Assembly: GCF_051465645.1 (NCBI RefSeq)
Contig: NZ_CP195790.1
Coordinates: 3,224,001-3,288,000, forward strand
Length of the DNA: 64,000 bases
DNA from: Planctomicrobium sp051465645
GTDB lineage: Bacteria; Planctomycetota; Planctomycetia; Planctomycetales; Planctomycetaceae
Direction: 5' to 3'
Both the position numbers and the translations under genes were made by a program. The notes below the pieces were generated by a model. It was given only the letters and a program-made list of their open reading frames with translations, was not told the origin of the DNA and searched no databases. Below are positions 37,186 to 45,362 of this stretch, piece by piece. Every line of letters starts with the position of its first letter. Within the stretch, counting starts at the first letter, position 1.

Positions 37186-38220
37186 TTACATCACCGGTCG
37201 TCGCATGACCGGGGCCGGGCAACAGTCCTGAGCACAAAAATCGTGAGAGGGCCCGAACTCGCCGATCGCTTCGCGCGTTGTTCCACCTTGAACCCGTTCG
37301 ACGATCAGCTTGACGACCATCTCGACAAACTGAGGGTGAGTCCCAACGGTTCCCGCCCGTTGCATTGGAAGGTTTCGTTCCTTGCAGAGATCAGCGGCTT
37401 CCGTATCAAGGTCGTACAGGACTTCCATGTGATCGGATAAAAACCCGATTGGAACAATAACCACGCCTTGAATCGAGTTCTCGGGAATCTCTCTCAGCAC
37501 ATCGAGAATATCCGGCTCCAGCCACGGATCTTCAGGGCGGCCGCTACGGCTTTGATACACAAGCTGCCAACGGTCCGCAGGCAGGTGAAGTTGCTCGGCA
37601 ACCAGACGACAACTTTCTTCCAGCTGTGAGACATAGGCACTTGTATTCGACATCGAATGTGGAATGCTGTGTGCCGTGAAATAGACCTTAAAATCCGCTT
37701 GGGATTGAACCGGTAACCCAGCAATCGCATCCTGCACGCGAGCCACATTTGCTGCGATAAAATTCGGGTGATTATAGAACACGCGAATCTTGTCGATCAC
37801 CGGGGCAGAGTCACCGGACTTTTCGCACGCATCCATGATGTTCTGACGATACTGCCTGCAACTTGAATAGGAACTGACTGCAGCCGTTACAAATGCCAGC
37901 GCTCGCTGGATCCCATCGCCCTTCATCTGTTCAACACAATCGGTCAACAGAGGATGCCAGTTACGATTGCCCCAGTAGACAGGAAGCCCGATTCCGATCT
38001 CCCGCAATCGTTTCTCAACTGCCATAATCAGCTCTCGGTTCTGCTGATTGATGGGACTGATTCCGCCAAAATGATAATAGTGCTCAGCGACGGCGAGCAT
38101 TCGTTCACGTGGGACGTTCCGCCCCCTGAGAACATTTTCCAGAAAGGGAATGACGTCATCCCGACCTTCAGGGCCACCAAATGAAACAAAGAGAATCGCA
38201 TCGTATTCAAGGTTCGACAC
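37186..38220 (-). CDS. hemH: Ferrochelatase
   Basis: 344 residues from a GTG start. It inserts ferrous iron (into protoporphyrin IX or coproporphyrin III). The N-terminal AILFVSFGGPEGRDDVIPFLENV and the active-site FTAHSIPHSM with its conserved His are clear. The conserved late region FLSDHMEVLYDLDTEA carries the acidic metal-handling residues. The C-terminus ends in a Cys cluster, CAQDCCPAP; some bacterial ferrochelatases bind a 2Fe-2S cluster through C-terminal cysteines, so this may be one. No haem-related neighbour is adjacent. It is divergent from the ATP-grasp gene. Confidence 0.95.
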   Translation of the reverse strand: MSNLEYDAILFVSFGGPEGRDDVIPFLENVLRGRNVPRERMLAVAEHYYHFGGISPINQQNRELIMAVEKRLREIGIGLPVYWGNRNWHPLLTDCVEQMKGDGIQRALAFVTAAVSSYSSCRQYRQNIMDACEKSGDSAPVIDKIRVFYNHPNFIAANVARVQDAIAGLPVQSQADFKVYFTAHSIPHSMSNTSAYVSQLEESCRLVAEQLHLPADRWQLVYQSRSGRPEDPWLEPDILDVLREIPENSIQGVVIVPIGFLSDHMEVLYDLDTEAADLCKERNLPMQRAGTVGTHPQFVEMVVKLIVERVQGGTTREAIGEFGPSHDFCAQDCCPAPVMRRPVM

Positions 38221-38483
38221 TCAAGGCCTCATTTGCTTGAAATCCAGATCCGAGCGAAGGTTGCATTGATTGCAACCAGCTCAAAATTTCATTTACGTCA
38301 GCGAACAGAATCCCAGTTCACTCTTCCGGCACACCTGATTATTGTCCGCAGCGTTCTGTCGTCCACTCTGTCGATGAGAATTCCGGAATGTTCCTCCAGC
38401 TTTCATAAATTCGATCCCTTATTTCAGAACGCCTGAGCAGTTGAATCCCAGGTTGTTTCCCCTGTCTCCCTGATCGCAACTCT

Positions 38484-39593
38484 ATGTCCCGTCTTTTCGT
38501 TGGAAATTTCTCATTTGAGCAGGCACAGGATGCCGGGTTCTCTCCGAGTCGATCGATTGCCCGATTCGAGGCGGAACTGGGATGCATCTGGCTCGCAATG
38601 ACGAATCCCGATGACGAAATCCTGTCGGCTTGCCCATTTCCAGACGACTACCTGAACACGATGAAATCTCTGGGCTGCCGTCTCCCGAGAATTGTCTCTC
38701 CTGATGCACTTCAAGACTCACAGGCAACAGAGATCGTTCCCTGGGGCTGGACCCCAGCCGTTCGAAAGCTCGCGCAACGTTTAGACATTGCCATCCAAGC
38801 GCCGCCTCAGGAGATCGTTTGGCAAGTGAACTCACGAATCTTCTCACATGAGATCAGCACTGAATTGCAATGTGCTTTACCCGGCGAAGCAATCGTCACC
38901 TCGCTCCCTGAACTGATGCCGGTCATTCAAAAAAACTATCAGCAATCCGGCGGATGGGTCTTAAAACCCAATCTTGGTCAGGCAGGTCGCGGACAGATTC
39001 GCGGGAACTCCCCCTTTCTGACAGAAGGACAATTCGGCACCGTCCTACACATGCTCTCGCGCGGTGGATCAGTTGTTGTTGAACCACTCTTGCGGCGTCA
39101 TTTTGAGGTCGGTTGCCAATGGGAAATCACACCACCGGATGAGACGGGTGCCTCACAGATCAATCTGCTGGGCATGACGCGGCTTTTGACCGATGAACAA
39201 GGCCGATATCGCGGAAACTGCCTGATTGGTGTTGAGATCAACCAGGCAGCGCGAGAAAATATACTGAGCGTCCAGAGATCAGCTGTCGAACGTATTGCCG
39301 AGACGGGATATTTTGGGCCAGTAGGGATTGATGCCATGCTTTACTGGAACGAAGAGAACCTCGCAGTACGCCCCGTTCAGGATATTAACGCACGCTGGAC
39401 CATGGGACGAATGACACTCGAATGGGCCAAACGACTCGGAGCCTTCAACACAGACTCAAACAAGACCCTCGGAGGCTGGTACCATGCCGATCAGCCACCG
39501 GCAGCCGATGCAATTCCACTCTCACCTGCAGAACTTGACCAAATCCCGGTACGGTGCCGAACCTGGTGGTCGACGGCGACTCCTGTCGAATGA
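38484..39593 (+). CDS. ATP-grasp ligase of unknown substrate
   Basis: 369 residues. The ATP-grasp fold is shown by WVLKPNLGQAGRGQIRG (nucleotide-binding Lys and Gly-rich loop), VVVEPLLRRHFEVG (second strand with Glu) and the late PVQDINARWTMGRM, equivalent to the metal-binding E/D.N.R motif. Such enzymes join a carboxylate to an amine or thiol using ATP. The N-terminal 130 residues match no ligase I can name. The hydrolase gene begins 30 nt after its stop, so they form one transcript. Peptide-like or cofactor ligation is possible, but the substrate is unknown. Confidence 0.8.
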   Translation: MSRLFVGNFSFEQAQDAGFSPSRSIARFEAELGCIWLAMTNPDDEILSACPFPDDYLNTMKSLGCRLPRIVSPDALQDSQATEIVPWGWTPAVRKLAQRLDIAIQAPPQEIVWQVNSRIFSHEISTELQCALPGEAIVTSLPELMPVIQKNYQQSGGWVLKPNLGQAGRGQIRGNSPFLTEGQFGTVLHMLSRGGSVVVEPLLRRHFEVGCQWEITPPDETGASQINLLGMTRLLTDEQGRYRGNCLIGVEINQAARENILSVQRSAVERIAETGYFGPVGIDAMLYWNEENLAVRPVQDINARWTMGRMTLEWAKRLGAFNTDSNKTLGGWYHADQPPAADAIPLSPAELDQIPVRCRTWWSTATPVE

Positions 39594-39623
39594 TGATGAA
39601 CGGAATTCTAAAACGGGTGTGAG

Positions 39624-40454
39624 ATGAAGAATCTGAAATCACTCCAGACTGACGAACGCTTCGACAAAGGGTACGTCATCATTCTTCCTGGCATCGAAGG
39701 CAGAAGTCGGTTTAACAAGAACGTCGCCTGGGGACTGGCCGCAGCAGGTGTTCCATTCGGCATTGAAATTCATGACTGGACGTGGCGCATCTGCAAATGC
39801 CCCATGCTGCTGTATAACCTGCGGTCTCGCGGCTTGCACGAACGTCAGGCGGCCACGATTGCTTCAAAGATTTCCACCTATCAACAGAAGTGGCCCAATC
39901 GCCCGGTCTACCTCATCGGGCACTCCGGCGGTGCGGCTCTCACAGTCGAAACTCTTGAGCGAATGCCCCTTAGCAGTTCCATCTCAGGAGCAATCCTGCT
40001 CGGGTCGGCTCTGTCACCTGGCTACTCTCTCAAACAAGCGTTACGCCATGTTGACCGCAAAATCTGGAGTTTTTCCTCCTGGGGTGACTGCCTGTTTCTA
40101 GGACTCATCACCACCTTGGCAGGAACCGTCGATGGACGCCACTCCCCCAGTGCTGGCATGCTCGGCTCATCCGAACAGGACCTGACACGAGAAGATCAGG
40201 AGCGGTTTGAAGCATGTCCGTACCGGCGAGCCTACTTCCGTGACTGGAATTTTGGTGGACACTTTGGATTCACGGCTCGTCCTTTCGTTCAACGACACAT
40301 TGCCCCGTTATTGCTATCTTGCCCGACATCCGCCGAAGCGATCTCTGATGCCGTCTGCGAGAATATCGGATTAAGAATCGCAAGCACTGGACTGCTGCGT
40401 TCGTCGCCCAATCCGTCGCTTTCTGAAAGAATCGATGTTGCCAGCGACTCTTGA
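39624..40454 (+). CDS. Alpha/beta-hydrolase paired with the ATP-grasp gene
   Basis: 276 residues. The nucleophile elbow is VYLIGHSGGAALTV (GHSGG) around residue 90-103, and GYVIILPGIEGRS near the start would supply the oxyanion region. A late His in WNFGGHFGFTA is a plausible member of the triad. There is no signal peptide, so it is cytosolic. Spacing of 30 nt to the ATP-grasp gene argues for a shared job, perhaps hydrolysing or recycling the ligated product. The specific reaction is unknown. Confidence 0.8.
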   Translation: MKNLKSLQTDERFDKGYVIILPGIEGRSRFNKNVAWGLAAAGVPFGIEIHDWTWRICKCPMLLYNLRSRGLHERQAATIASKISTYQQKWPNRPVYLIGHSGGAALTVETLERMPLSSSISGAILLGSALSPGYSLKQALRHVDRKIWSFSSWGDCLFLGLITTLAGTVDGRHSPSAGMLGSSEQDLTREDQERFEACPYRRAYFRDWNFGGHFGFTARPFVQRHIAPLLLSCPTSAEAISDAVCENIGLRIASTGLLRSSPNPSLSERIDVASDS

Positions 40455-40647
40455 TTCACAACGACGCCGACATTCCTGCGAACAAACCCTTTCGGCCTGA
40501 TCCCCTGTCAATCAATCCACTGCGGCGCGTATGATAGAGCTGTCTCTTGGGCATAACGATTTCCAATTCAATCGCAGTTCCCCAATGGAACAGAGTCACC
40601 CCTGAAGCCCAGCCGGTTCTCTGATCCCATTCTCGTTAGAATTTTTT

Positions 40648-41832
40648 GTGACAGAATCGTTTCCATTGATGTTCGTTTCTGACCGGCAATCCGCGTCCCC
40701 ATTCGCGGAAGTTCATGCCGCATACGTCCATGTCCCATTCTGCATCCATCGCTGCGGATACTGCGACTTCACGGTCATCGCCGGCCGCGACGACCTGATG
40801 GACACCTATCTGGATTGCCTTGAACTTGAACTGCAAAGCAAGCTGCCAGCGCCACATCCTGTCCGCACATTATTCCTTGGCGGAGGGACTCCCAGCTATT
40901 TGCCGGCCGCGCAGATGGAACGCCTTTTTTCCATCCTGAAGAGTTGGCTTCCGCTCGAATCCGACGGCGAGTTTTCGATGGAATGCAACCCTGACGGCCT
41001 GAGTGATGACCGCATGGCAGTCATGCAGTCCGCCGGCGTGAACCGCGTCAGTCTGGGAGTTCAATCATTTCAGGCTGAGCACCTGCGGACCCTTGAACGA
41101 GCCCATTCGCCAGACGAGGTCGTGTCTGTTGTTGCACGCCTGCGGAAGCATCAATTCAAAAACGTATCACTCGATCTGATCTTCGGTGTCCCAGATCAAA
41201 CGCTGCCGGAATGGAAAGAAACACTTTCTGCTGCCGTCAGCGTGATGCCGCAACACATCTCCACTTATGGCCTGACATTTGAAAAGGGAACCAGTTTCTG
41301 GTCTCGACTTCAGAAAGATCAGATTCAACCTGTCACGGAAGAACTCGAACGTGACATGTACGCGGAAGCGATGTCGTTCCTCCCTGGCCAGGGCTTCCGA
41401 CAATACGAACTTTCGAACTTCGCGAAGCCCGGCTTTGAGTGCCGCCATAATCAGGTTTACTGGCGCGGCGAATCGTTCTTCGGCTTTGGCCCCGGTGCGG
41501 CCGAATTCATCAACGGGACACGGAATAAAAACCACCAGAGTGTGATCGGCTGGATTCAGCGGCTTCGAAACGGGCAGTCGCCGGTTCAGGATGTTGATCA
41601 ACTCTCCCCTGACCTTCTTGCGAGAGAGGCCATCATGGTCGGGTTACGGCAGATTGAGGGAATCAACCTTGAAGCCTTTGCGACCCGATATCAGCAATCG
41701 GTGCGAGATCTGGCTCCCGAGGAGTTTGATCGGCTGATCGCCTCCAAACTCCTCGAATGCGACAACGGGTTCATCCGCCTCACGCCGGAAGGCCGATTTC
41801 TTGCCGACACCGTGATGTCAGAATTCTTTTAG
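40648..41832 (+). CDS. hemW: Radical SAM haem chaperone HemW
   Basis: 394 residues. The radical-SAM cluster motif is C32-x3-C36-x2-C39 (FCIHRCGYCDF). Core features are LFLGGGTPSYL, FSMECNPDGL, VNRVSLGVQSFQ and the HemN-type C-terminal region with QYELSNFAKPGFECRHNQVYW. These are shared by HemW and coproporphyrinogen dehydrogenase HemN. The single Cys after the motif (HRCGYCDF, not CxxxCxxCxC) fits HemW, which binds haem and passes it to respiratory enzymes. GTG 40648 opens the frame; ATG 40669 is an alternative. Confidence 0.93.
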   Translation: MTESFPLMFVSDRQSASPFAEVHAAYVHVPFCIHRCGYCDFTVIAGRDDLMDTYLDCLELELQSKLPAPHPVRTLFLGGGTPSYLPAAQMERLFSILKSWLPLESDGEFSMECNPDGLSDDRMAVMQSAGVNRVSLGVQSFQAEHLRTLERAHSPDEVVSVVARLRKHQFKNVSLDLIFGVPDQTLPEWKETLSAAVSVMPQHISTYGLTFEKGTSFWSRLQKDQIQPVTEELERDMYAEAMSFLPGQGFRQYELSNFAKPGFECRHNQVYWRGESFFGFGPGAAEFINGTRNKNHQSVIGWIQRLRNGQSPVQDVDQLSPDLLAREAIMVGLRQIEGINLEAFATRYQQSVRDLAPEEFDRLIASKLLECDNGFIRLTPEGRFLADTVMSEFF

Positions 41833-41876
41833 ACCATACCGATTCATGGCCCAGCCTCGCAGCAACTGTTGCATAT

Positions 41877-42251
41877 TTACGACGCATTCCATTGCTTCAG
41901 CATCGCATCCAGCTTTGAGGAGGCTTGCCCGCGAGTCAGGATGGCATCGCAGCCAATGGACTTGGCCACTTCAAACAGATCAACTTTGACGTGCGGGCCA
42001 AATACTGTCAGGCGACATGGACTGGGAGCAGCTGCCCGAAGCGCGTGCAAATCTTCCGCACTCACCTGCTCCAAATCAACAATGACGTCGCGAGCGGTCC
42101 CGGCCTTCAATTGCTCAAGACACCCCGCCGTGGACAGACAGGTGCGCCCAACCAGCCCCGCCCGTTGCACTGCTCCGTGCAACTGACTCGAAAAGAAAAG
42201 GTCTTTGCACAGGACAAACACTGTTGGCTGCGGCTTCTGTTCTTCACTCAT
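41877..42251 (-). CDS. Degenerate receiver-like (pseudo-receiver) protein
   Basis: About 124 residues from the ATG at about 42251. The alternating pattern TVFVLCKDLFFSSQL ... RDVIVDLEQVS ... LTVFGPHVKVDL ... AILTRGQ fits a CheY-like receiver. The phospho-acceptor Asp position is filled (VIVDLE), but the acidic pair after strand 1 is largely lost (CKDLFF). The conserved Lys after strand 5 is Arg (LTRG). It may therefore not be phosphorylated normally. There is no output domain and no kinase next to it. The longer TTG-started frame to 42377 adds 42 residues that look non-coding. Confidence 0.65.
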   Translation of the reverse strand: MSEEQKPQPTVFVLCKDLFFSSQLHGAVQRAGLVGRTCLSTAGCLEQLKAGTARDVIVDLEQVSAEDLHALRAAAPSPCRLTVFGPHVKVDLFEVAKSIGCDAILTRGQASSKLDAMLKQWNAS

Positions 42252-42594
42252 GCTGTACTCCCGGGATCTCGTCTGATCGGCGATGGATTCAGACGATTTC
42301 AAAACGACTCCGCAACGCAAACACTCAAGCGATTCCAGAATCCAGAGCAATTCAACATGACGAAAATCTCCTGACAAACACGTTCTGCCGAACTCCCCAC
42401 AAAAAACAACTCAGATTGTTGAGGAAGTGCCTGCAATGCGGGAATTCAGATGAAAGATCGCTTGTTGACTTTGCTCATGCCGGATTACGCTTGCTTCTCC
42501 CACCGAGGATGGATCTCCTGCTCGTGAGATGCAACCTGACATGATAGCGCACCACAGATGGGCTTGAAAACGATAAAGTAAAGTTCCCACACTA

Positions 42595-43809
42595 ATGAAC
42601 TGGCAATCGACATCAACCTTCTTCGACGCGATCAATTGGACCAACGCTGGCCTCTTTCTATTGCTGACCCTCGGACACACAGCCATCTGGATTGCAGTCA
42701 TCAACCGCCTGCATGGATTACCGTGGTCAAATTCAATCCTGAAACCGATTCGCCATATTCAGGATCTGGCCGTCGTCAGCTTTCCATTTCTTCTGACATG
42801 GTTTGTCGGATTGAATGGCCCACAACTGCTGCAAGGGGGAAGTTGGGCAGAATTGAACTGGACCTGGAGAGTCATCGTCACTCTTTGCAGTGTTGGCTTT
42901 CTCGGGCTGTTACATAAGGTCATTCGTCACAACTTCCTACCCGCTCCTCGCCAACTGGTTGAGGAGAAGAGGACACACGTTGACATTGCTGCACAACTGG
43001 GAAGCAAACCAATTGCCAATGGTCCTTATCTGATGCTGGCGAAACTCCCATGGAACGAGCAGTATCAGGTTGAGCTGACTGAAAAAACGATCGTCTTGCC
43101 GAACCTCCCCAGCGAGTGGGATGGCCTCGTCGTTCTTCATCTTTCGGACTGGCACTTTTCCGGAACAATCAGCCGGGAATACTTTGAATCTGTCACAGCA
43201 TTGCTTCAAAAAGAGCCTGTCGATCTGATCTGCTTTTCTGGCGATCTAATTGACAACGCAGCCCTTATAGAATGGATTCCCGAGACACTGGGAAAGCTCA
43301 ACGCCCGCTTCGGAAAGTTCTATATCCTCGGCAACCACGACTGGTATGGCGACACAGATGCAACGCGTCAATGCCTGAAAGATCTGGGTTGGACCGATGT
43401 TGCATCGACGGCCATCACAGAATCTGTGCTCGAAAAAACACTGATCGTCGGTGGGGACGAAACTCCGTGGATGGGAACACATCCAACCTTCCCGAAAACG
43501 GAGGGGTTTCGACTCTTACTCAGTCACACACCAGACAATTTCCCCAGAGCGTGCCGCGACGGAATCGACCTAGTCCTCGCCGGACACAATCACGGAGGGC
43601 AAGTTCGGCTCCCCGGCCTTGGGCCAGTATTCGCGCCCAGTATTTATGGCTGTAAGTATGCCTCAGGAACATTCTGGGCCGATTCGACTTTCATGCACGT
43701 CTCACGCGGACTGGCTGGAATCCACCCATTGCGGTTCCGCTGTCTCCCGGAAGTCACGCGTTTGACGCTCAAGTCTGCAAGCAACTCGAACTCGATGTCT
43801 CACCACTGA
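42595..43809 (+). CDS. Membrane-anchored metallophosphoesterase (YaeI-like)
   Basis: 404 residues. Three N-terminal membrane helices (about 12-40, 55-80, 90-112) are followed by a calcineurin-like phosphoesterase domain. All metal motifs are present: HLSDWHFSG, CFSGDLID, ILGNHDWYGD, LLSHTPDN and LAGHNHGGQVRLP. Relatives include YaeI/YkuE, which cleave lipid or nucleotide phosphodiesters at the membrane; the substrate here is unknown. The last 15 residues are Ser/Asn-rich. It is a single gene, followed by a long gap. Confidence 0.9.
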   Translation: MNWQSTSTFFDAINWTNAGLFLLLTLGHTAIWIAVINRLHGLPWSNSILKPIRHIQDLAVVSFPFLLTWFVGLNGPQLLQGGSWAELNWTWRVIVTLCSVGFLGLLHKVIRHNFLPAPRQLVEEKRTHVDIAAQLGSKPIANGPYLMLAKLPWNEQYQVELTEKTIVLPNLPSEWDGLVVLHLSDWHFSGTISREYFESVTALLQKEPVDLICFSGDLIDNAALIEWIPETLGKLNARFGKFYILGNHDWYGDTDATRQCLKDLGWTDVASTAITESVLEKTLIVGGDETPWMGTHPTFPKTEGFRLLLSHTPDNFPRACRDGIDLVLAGHNHGGQVRLPGLGPVFAPSIYGCKYASGTFWADSTFMHVSRGLAGIHPLRFRCLPEVTRLTLKSASNSNSMSHH

Positions 43810-44673
43810 AGTCGCAGTTGAAAGCACATTCGGCAAGCTTCGGTAAGCCATCATCTCTGTGACCGGCACTTCAACGTTGCATCAGAGCGACATCGCGACC
43901 ACCGCGATTTAACAAGACGTTAAGACACTGAATCAAAGCTGACGCCAAACAAAGCCTGATCGCCACCGCAGCCGAATGGCCAAAGGATTCCAAATTCCAC
44001 ATAAGCCATTGGCCTGAAATCAGTTGCACGACATTCACACTTCCCGCCTTTCAATTCTCGATGTTGTTTCCCGGGAACAGGCACTCTTTCTGCTGTTTTT
44101 CTACAACGTGATCGTTGTTGTCTGGGTCTCAGCAATCCAGTCCTCTGCAATGATTGCGATCCCAATACCTGAGTCGGACTGCCGAACTCCGACTCAGGTT
44201 TTCAATTCCGAGACGCTGACGTCATCGGACTCCCTGCGTCGGCTCGCTCACTTGAGTCCATCGCCGGGATCGTTGCTGCGCTAGAAGCAGTTGACACTTG
44301 TTGTTGTCGAACTGTTTGAATTTCTTTGCGCGCCGCTTTCTTTCTTGCGGCACCCAAATCGCAAGCAATAGGCACAACCGTTTTCGTGCAATCGCGTTGC
44401 GCCGACCCGAGGACTCGCAACAAAACACTCTGGCACGCCAGCTGCTTTTACTCATTGGCATCGAGACAACACCTCGGCAGGGTGTTCTCGTTCCGGTCAA
44501 CTCACTGATTGTGCAACGACCGGCAGCAACCGCTCTCAAGAGCAGTTAGCTCGACCGCTGGACTGAAGGTGAGTGCTTCATGCTGATCTGCGCTCAATTC
44601 CTTTACGGCACCAGTCTGTCGCGCAGCTTGCATGTTGCTCTCAACACACAGGGATCGCACAGAGGAAATCACA
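43810..44673. other. 864-nt gap with an isolated terminator
   Basis: No gene of convincing size is seen. A clear terminator-like hairpin sits at 44167-44203 with no coding gene directly before it on the plus strand within 350 nt. A second hairpin (GCCGC/GCGGC around 44335-44355) is shorter. The right end carries the Shine-Dalgarno sequence AGAGGAAA for the pilin-like gene. A small RNA ending at the terminator is possible. Confidence 0.4.
44167..44203 (+). terminator. Isolated terminator-like hairpin in an intergenic gap
   Basis: Perfect 12-bp arms (ACCTGAGTCGGA and TCCGACTCAGGT) flank a 9-nt loop, followed by TTTTC. It is 360 nt after the metallophosphoesterase stop, so it may end that transcript's long 3' part or a separate non-coding RNA. 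Confidence 0.7.
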
Positions 44674-45024
44674 ATGAAGAACACAGTCGTAGCATTGCTC
44701 AATGATGAATCTGGTTTCATCGTTTCTGCAGAATTGATTCTCGTCGCCACGTTGCTTGTCATCGGACTCATCGTCGGGCTGAGCGAAATTCAGTACGCCG
44801 TTGTTCAGGAACTGAATGACGTTGCAGAAAGCATTGGGTCATTGAACCAAAGTTACACTTACACCGGCTTCACCGCCGTCAAACAAGGTGGACACATCAA
44901 GTCCCGTACAGTCGGCTCTTCATTCAACGACACTACCGATAGCTGTGACAACAACCAGTGCCAGTTGGGTTGCGATGGCCCGACATCAGAAGGCAGCAAA
45001 GGCGGCCACCACGGCCACAAATAA
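44674..45024 (+). CDS. Small pilin-like (Flp/TadE-type) protein with Cys/His-rich tail
   Basis: 116 residues from ATG 44674, which has AGAGGAAA 6 nt upstream. The N-terminus reads NDESGFIVSAELILVATLL: a charged leader, a Gly that prepilin peptidase could cut after, a Glu soon after, and a membrane helix (about 16-38). This resembles Flp pilins and TadE-like pseudopilins. The Glu is at +6 rather than the usual +5. The C-terminus carries three close Cys (SCDNNQCQLGC) and ends GGHHGHK, so it may bind metal. A strong terminator follows. No other pilus gene is near. Function unknown. Confidence 0.7.
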   Translation: MKNTVVALLNDESGFIVSAELILVATLLVIGLIVGLSEIQYAVVQELNDVAESIGSLNQSYTYTGFTAVKQGGHIKSRTVGSSFNDTTDSCDNNQCQLGCDGPTSEGSKGGHHGHK

Positions 45025-45362
45025 TCGAATTCACGCTTGAGATGCAGTTGCTGCACACGTGAGTTGAGAGAGTTGCCCCTCACTGGAAGAGAGACCAGTG
45101 AGGGGTTTTTCTATTTCATCGCCACAAACACTGGCTTCGCTTCTGAGACTGCGACGTGGCAACCTCGGTAGACAAAACACCGACCAGAACTCTGCTCGAA
45201 ACATTGCTGATGGCACGACAACCGGAAGACTTCCCTCACAAAATCATGTGCGGCCTAACGGAACAGGTGACATCACCGGCCACCACTGGTTACCCTGAAG
45301 GACACGTCAGACTGAGATGACTGTCCCCACTTCGTGCCAGAATCTGCGGAACGCAAAAATTC
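45025..45362. other. 338-nt gap with terminator, upstream of asnB
   Basis: Holds the terminator of the pilin-like gene (45076-45110). The rest should contain the asnB promoter; none is recognised. Confidence 0.4.
45076..45110 (+). terminator. Strong terminator after the pilin-like gene
   Basis: Perfect 11-bp GC-rich arms (CCCCTCACTGG and CCAGTGAGGGG) flank an 8-nt loop, followed by TTTTT. Confidence 0.92.
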
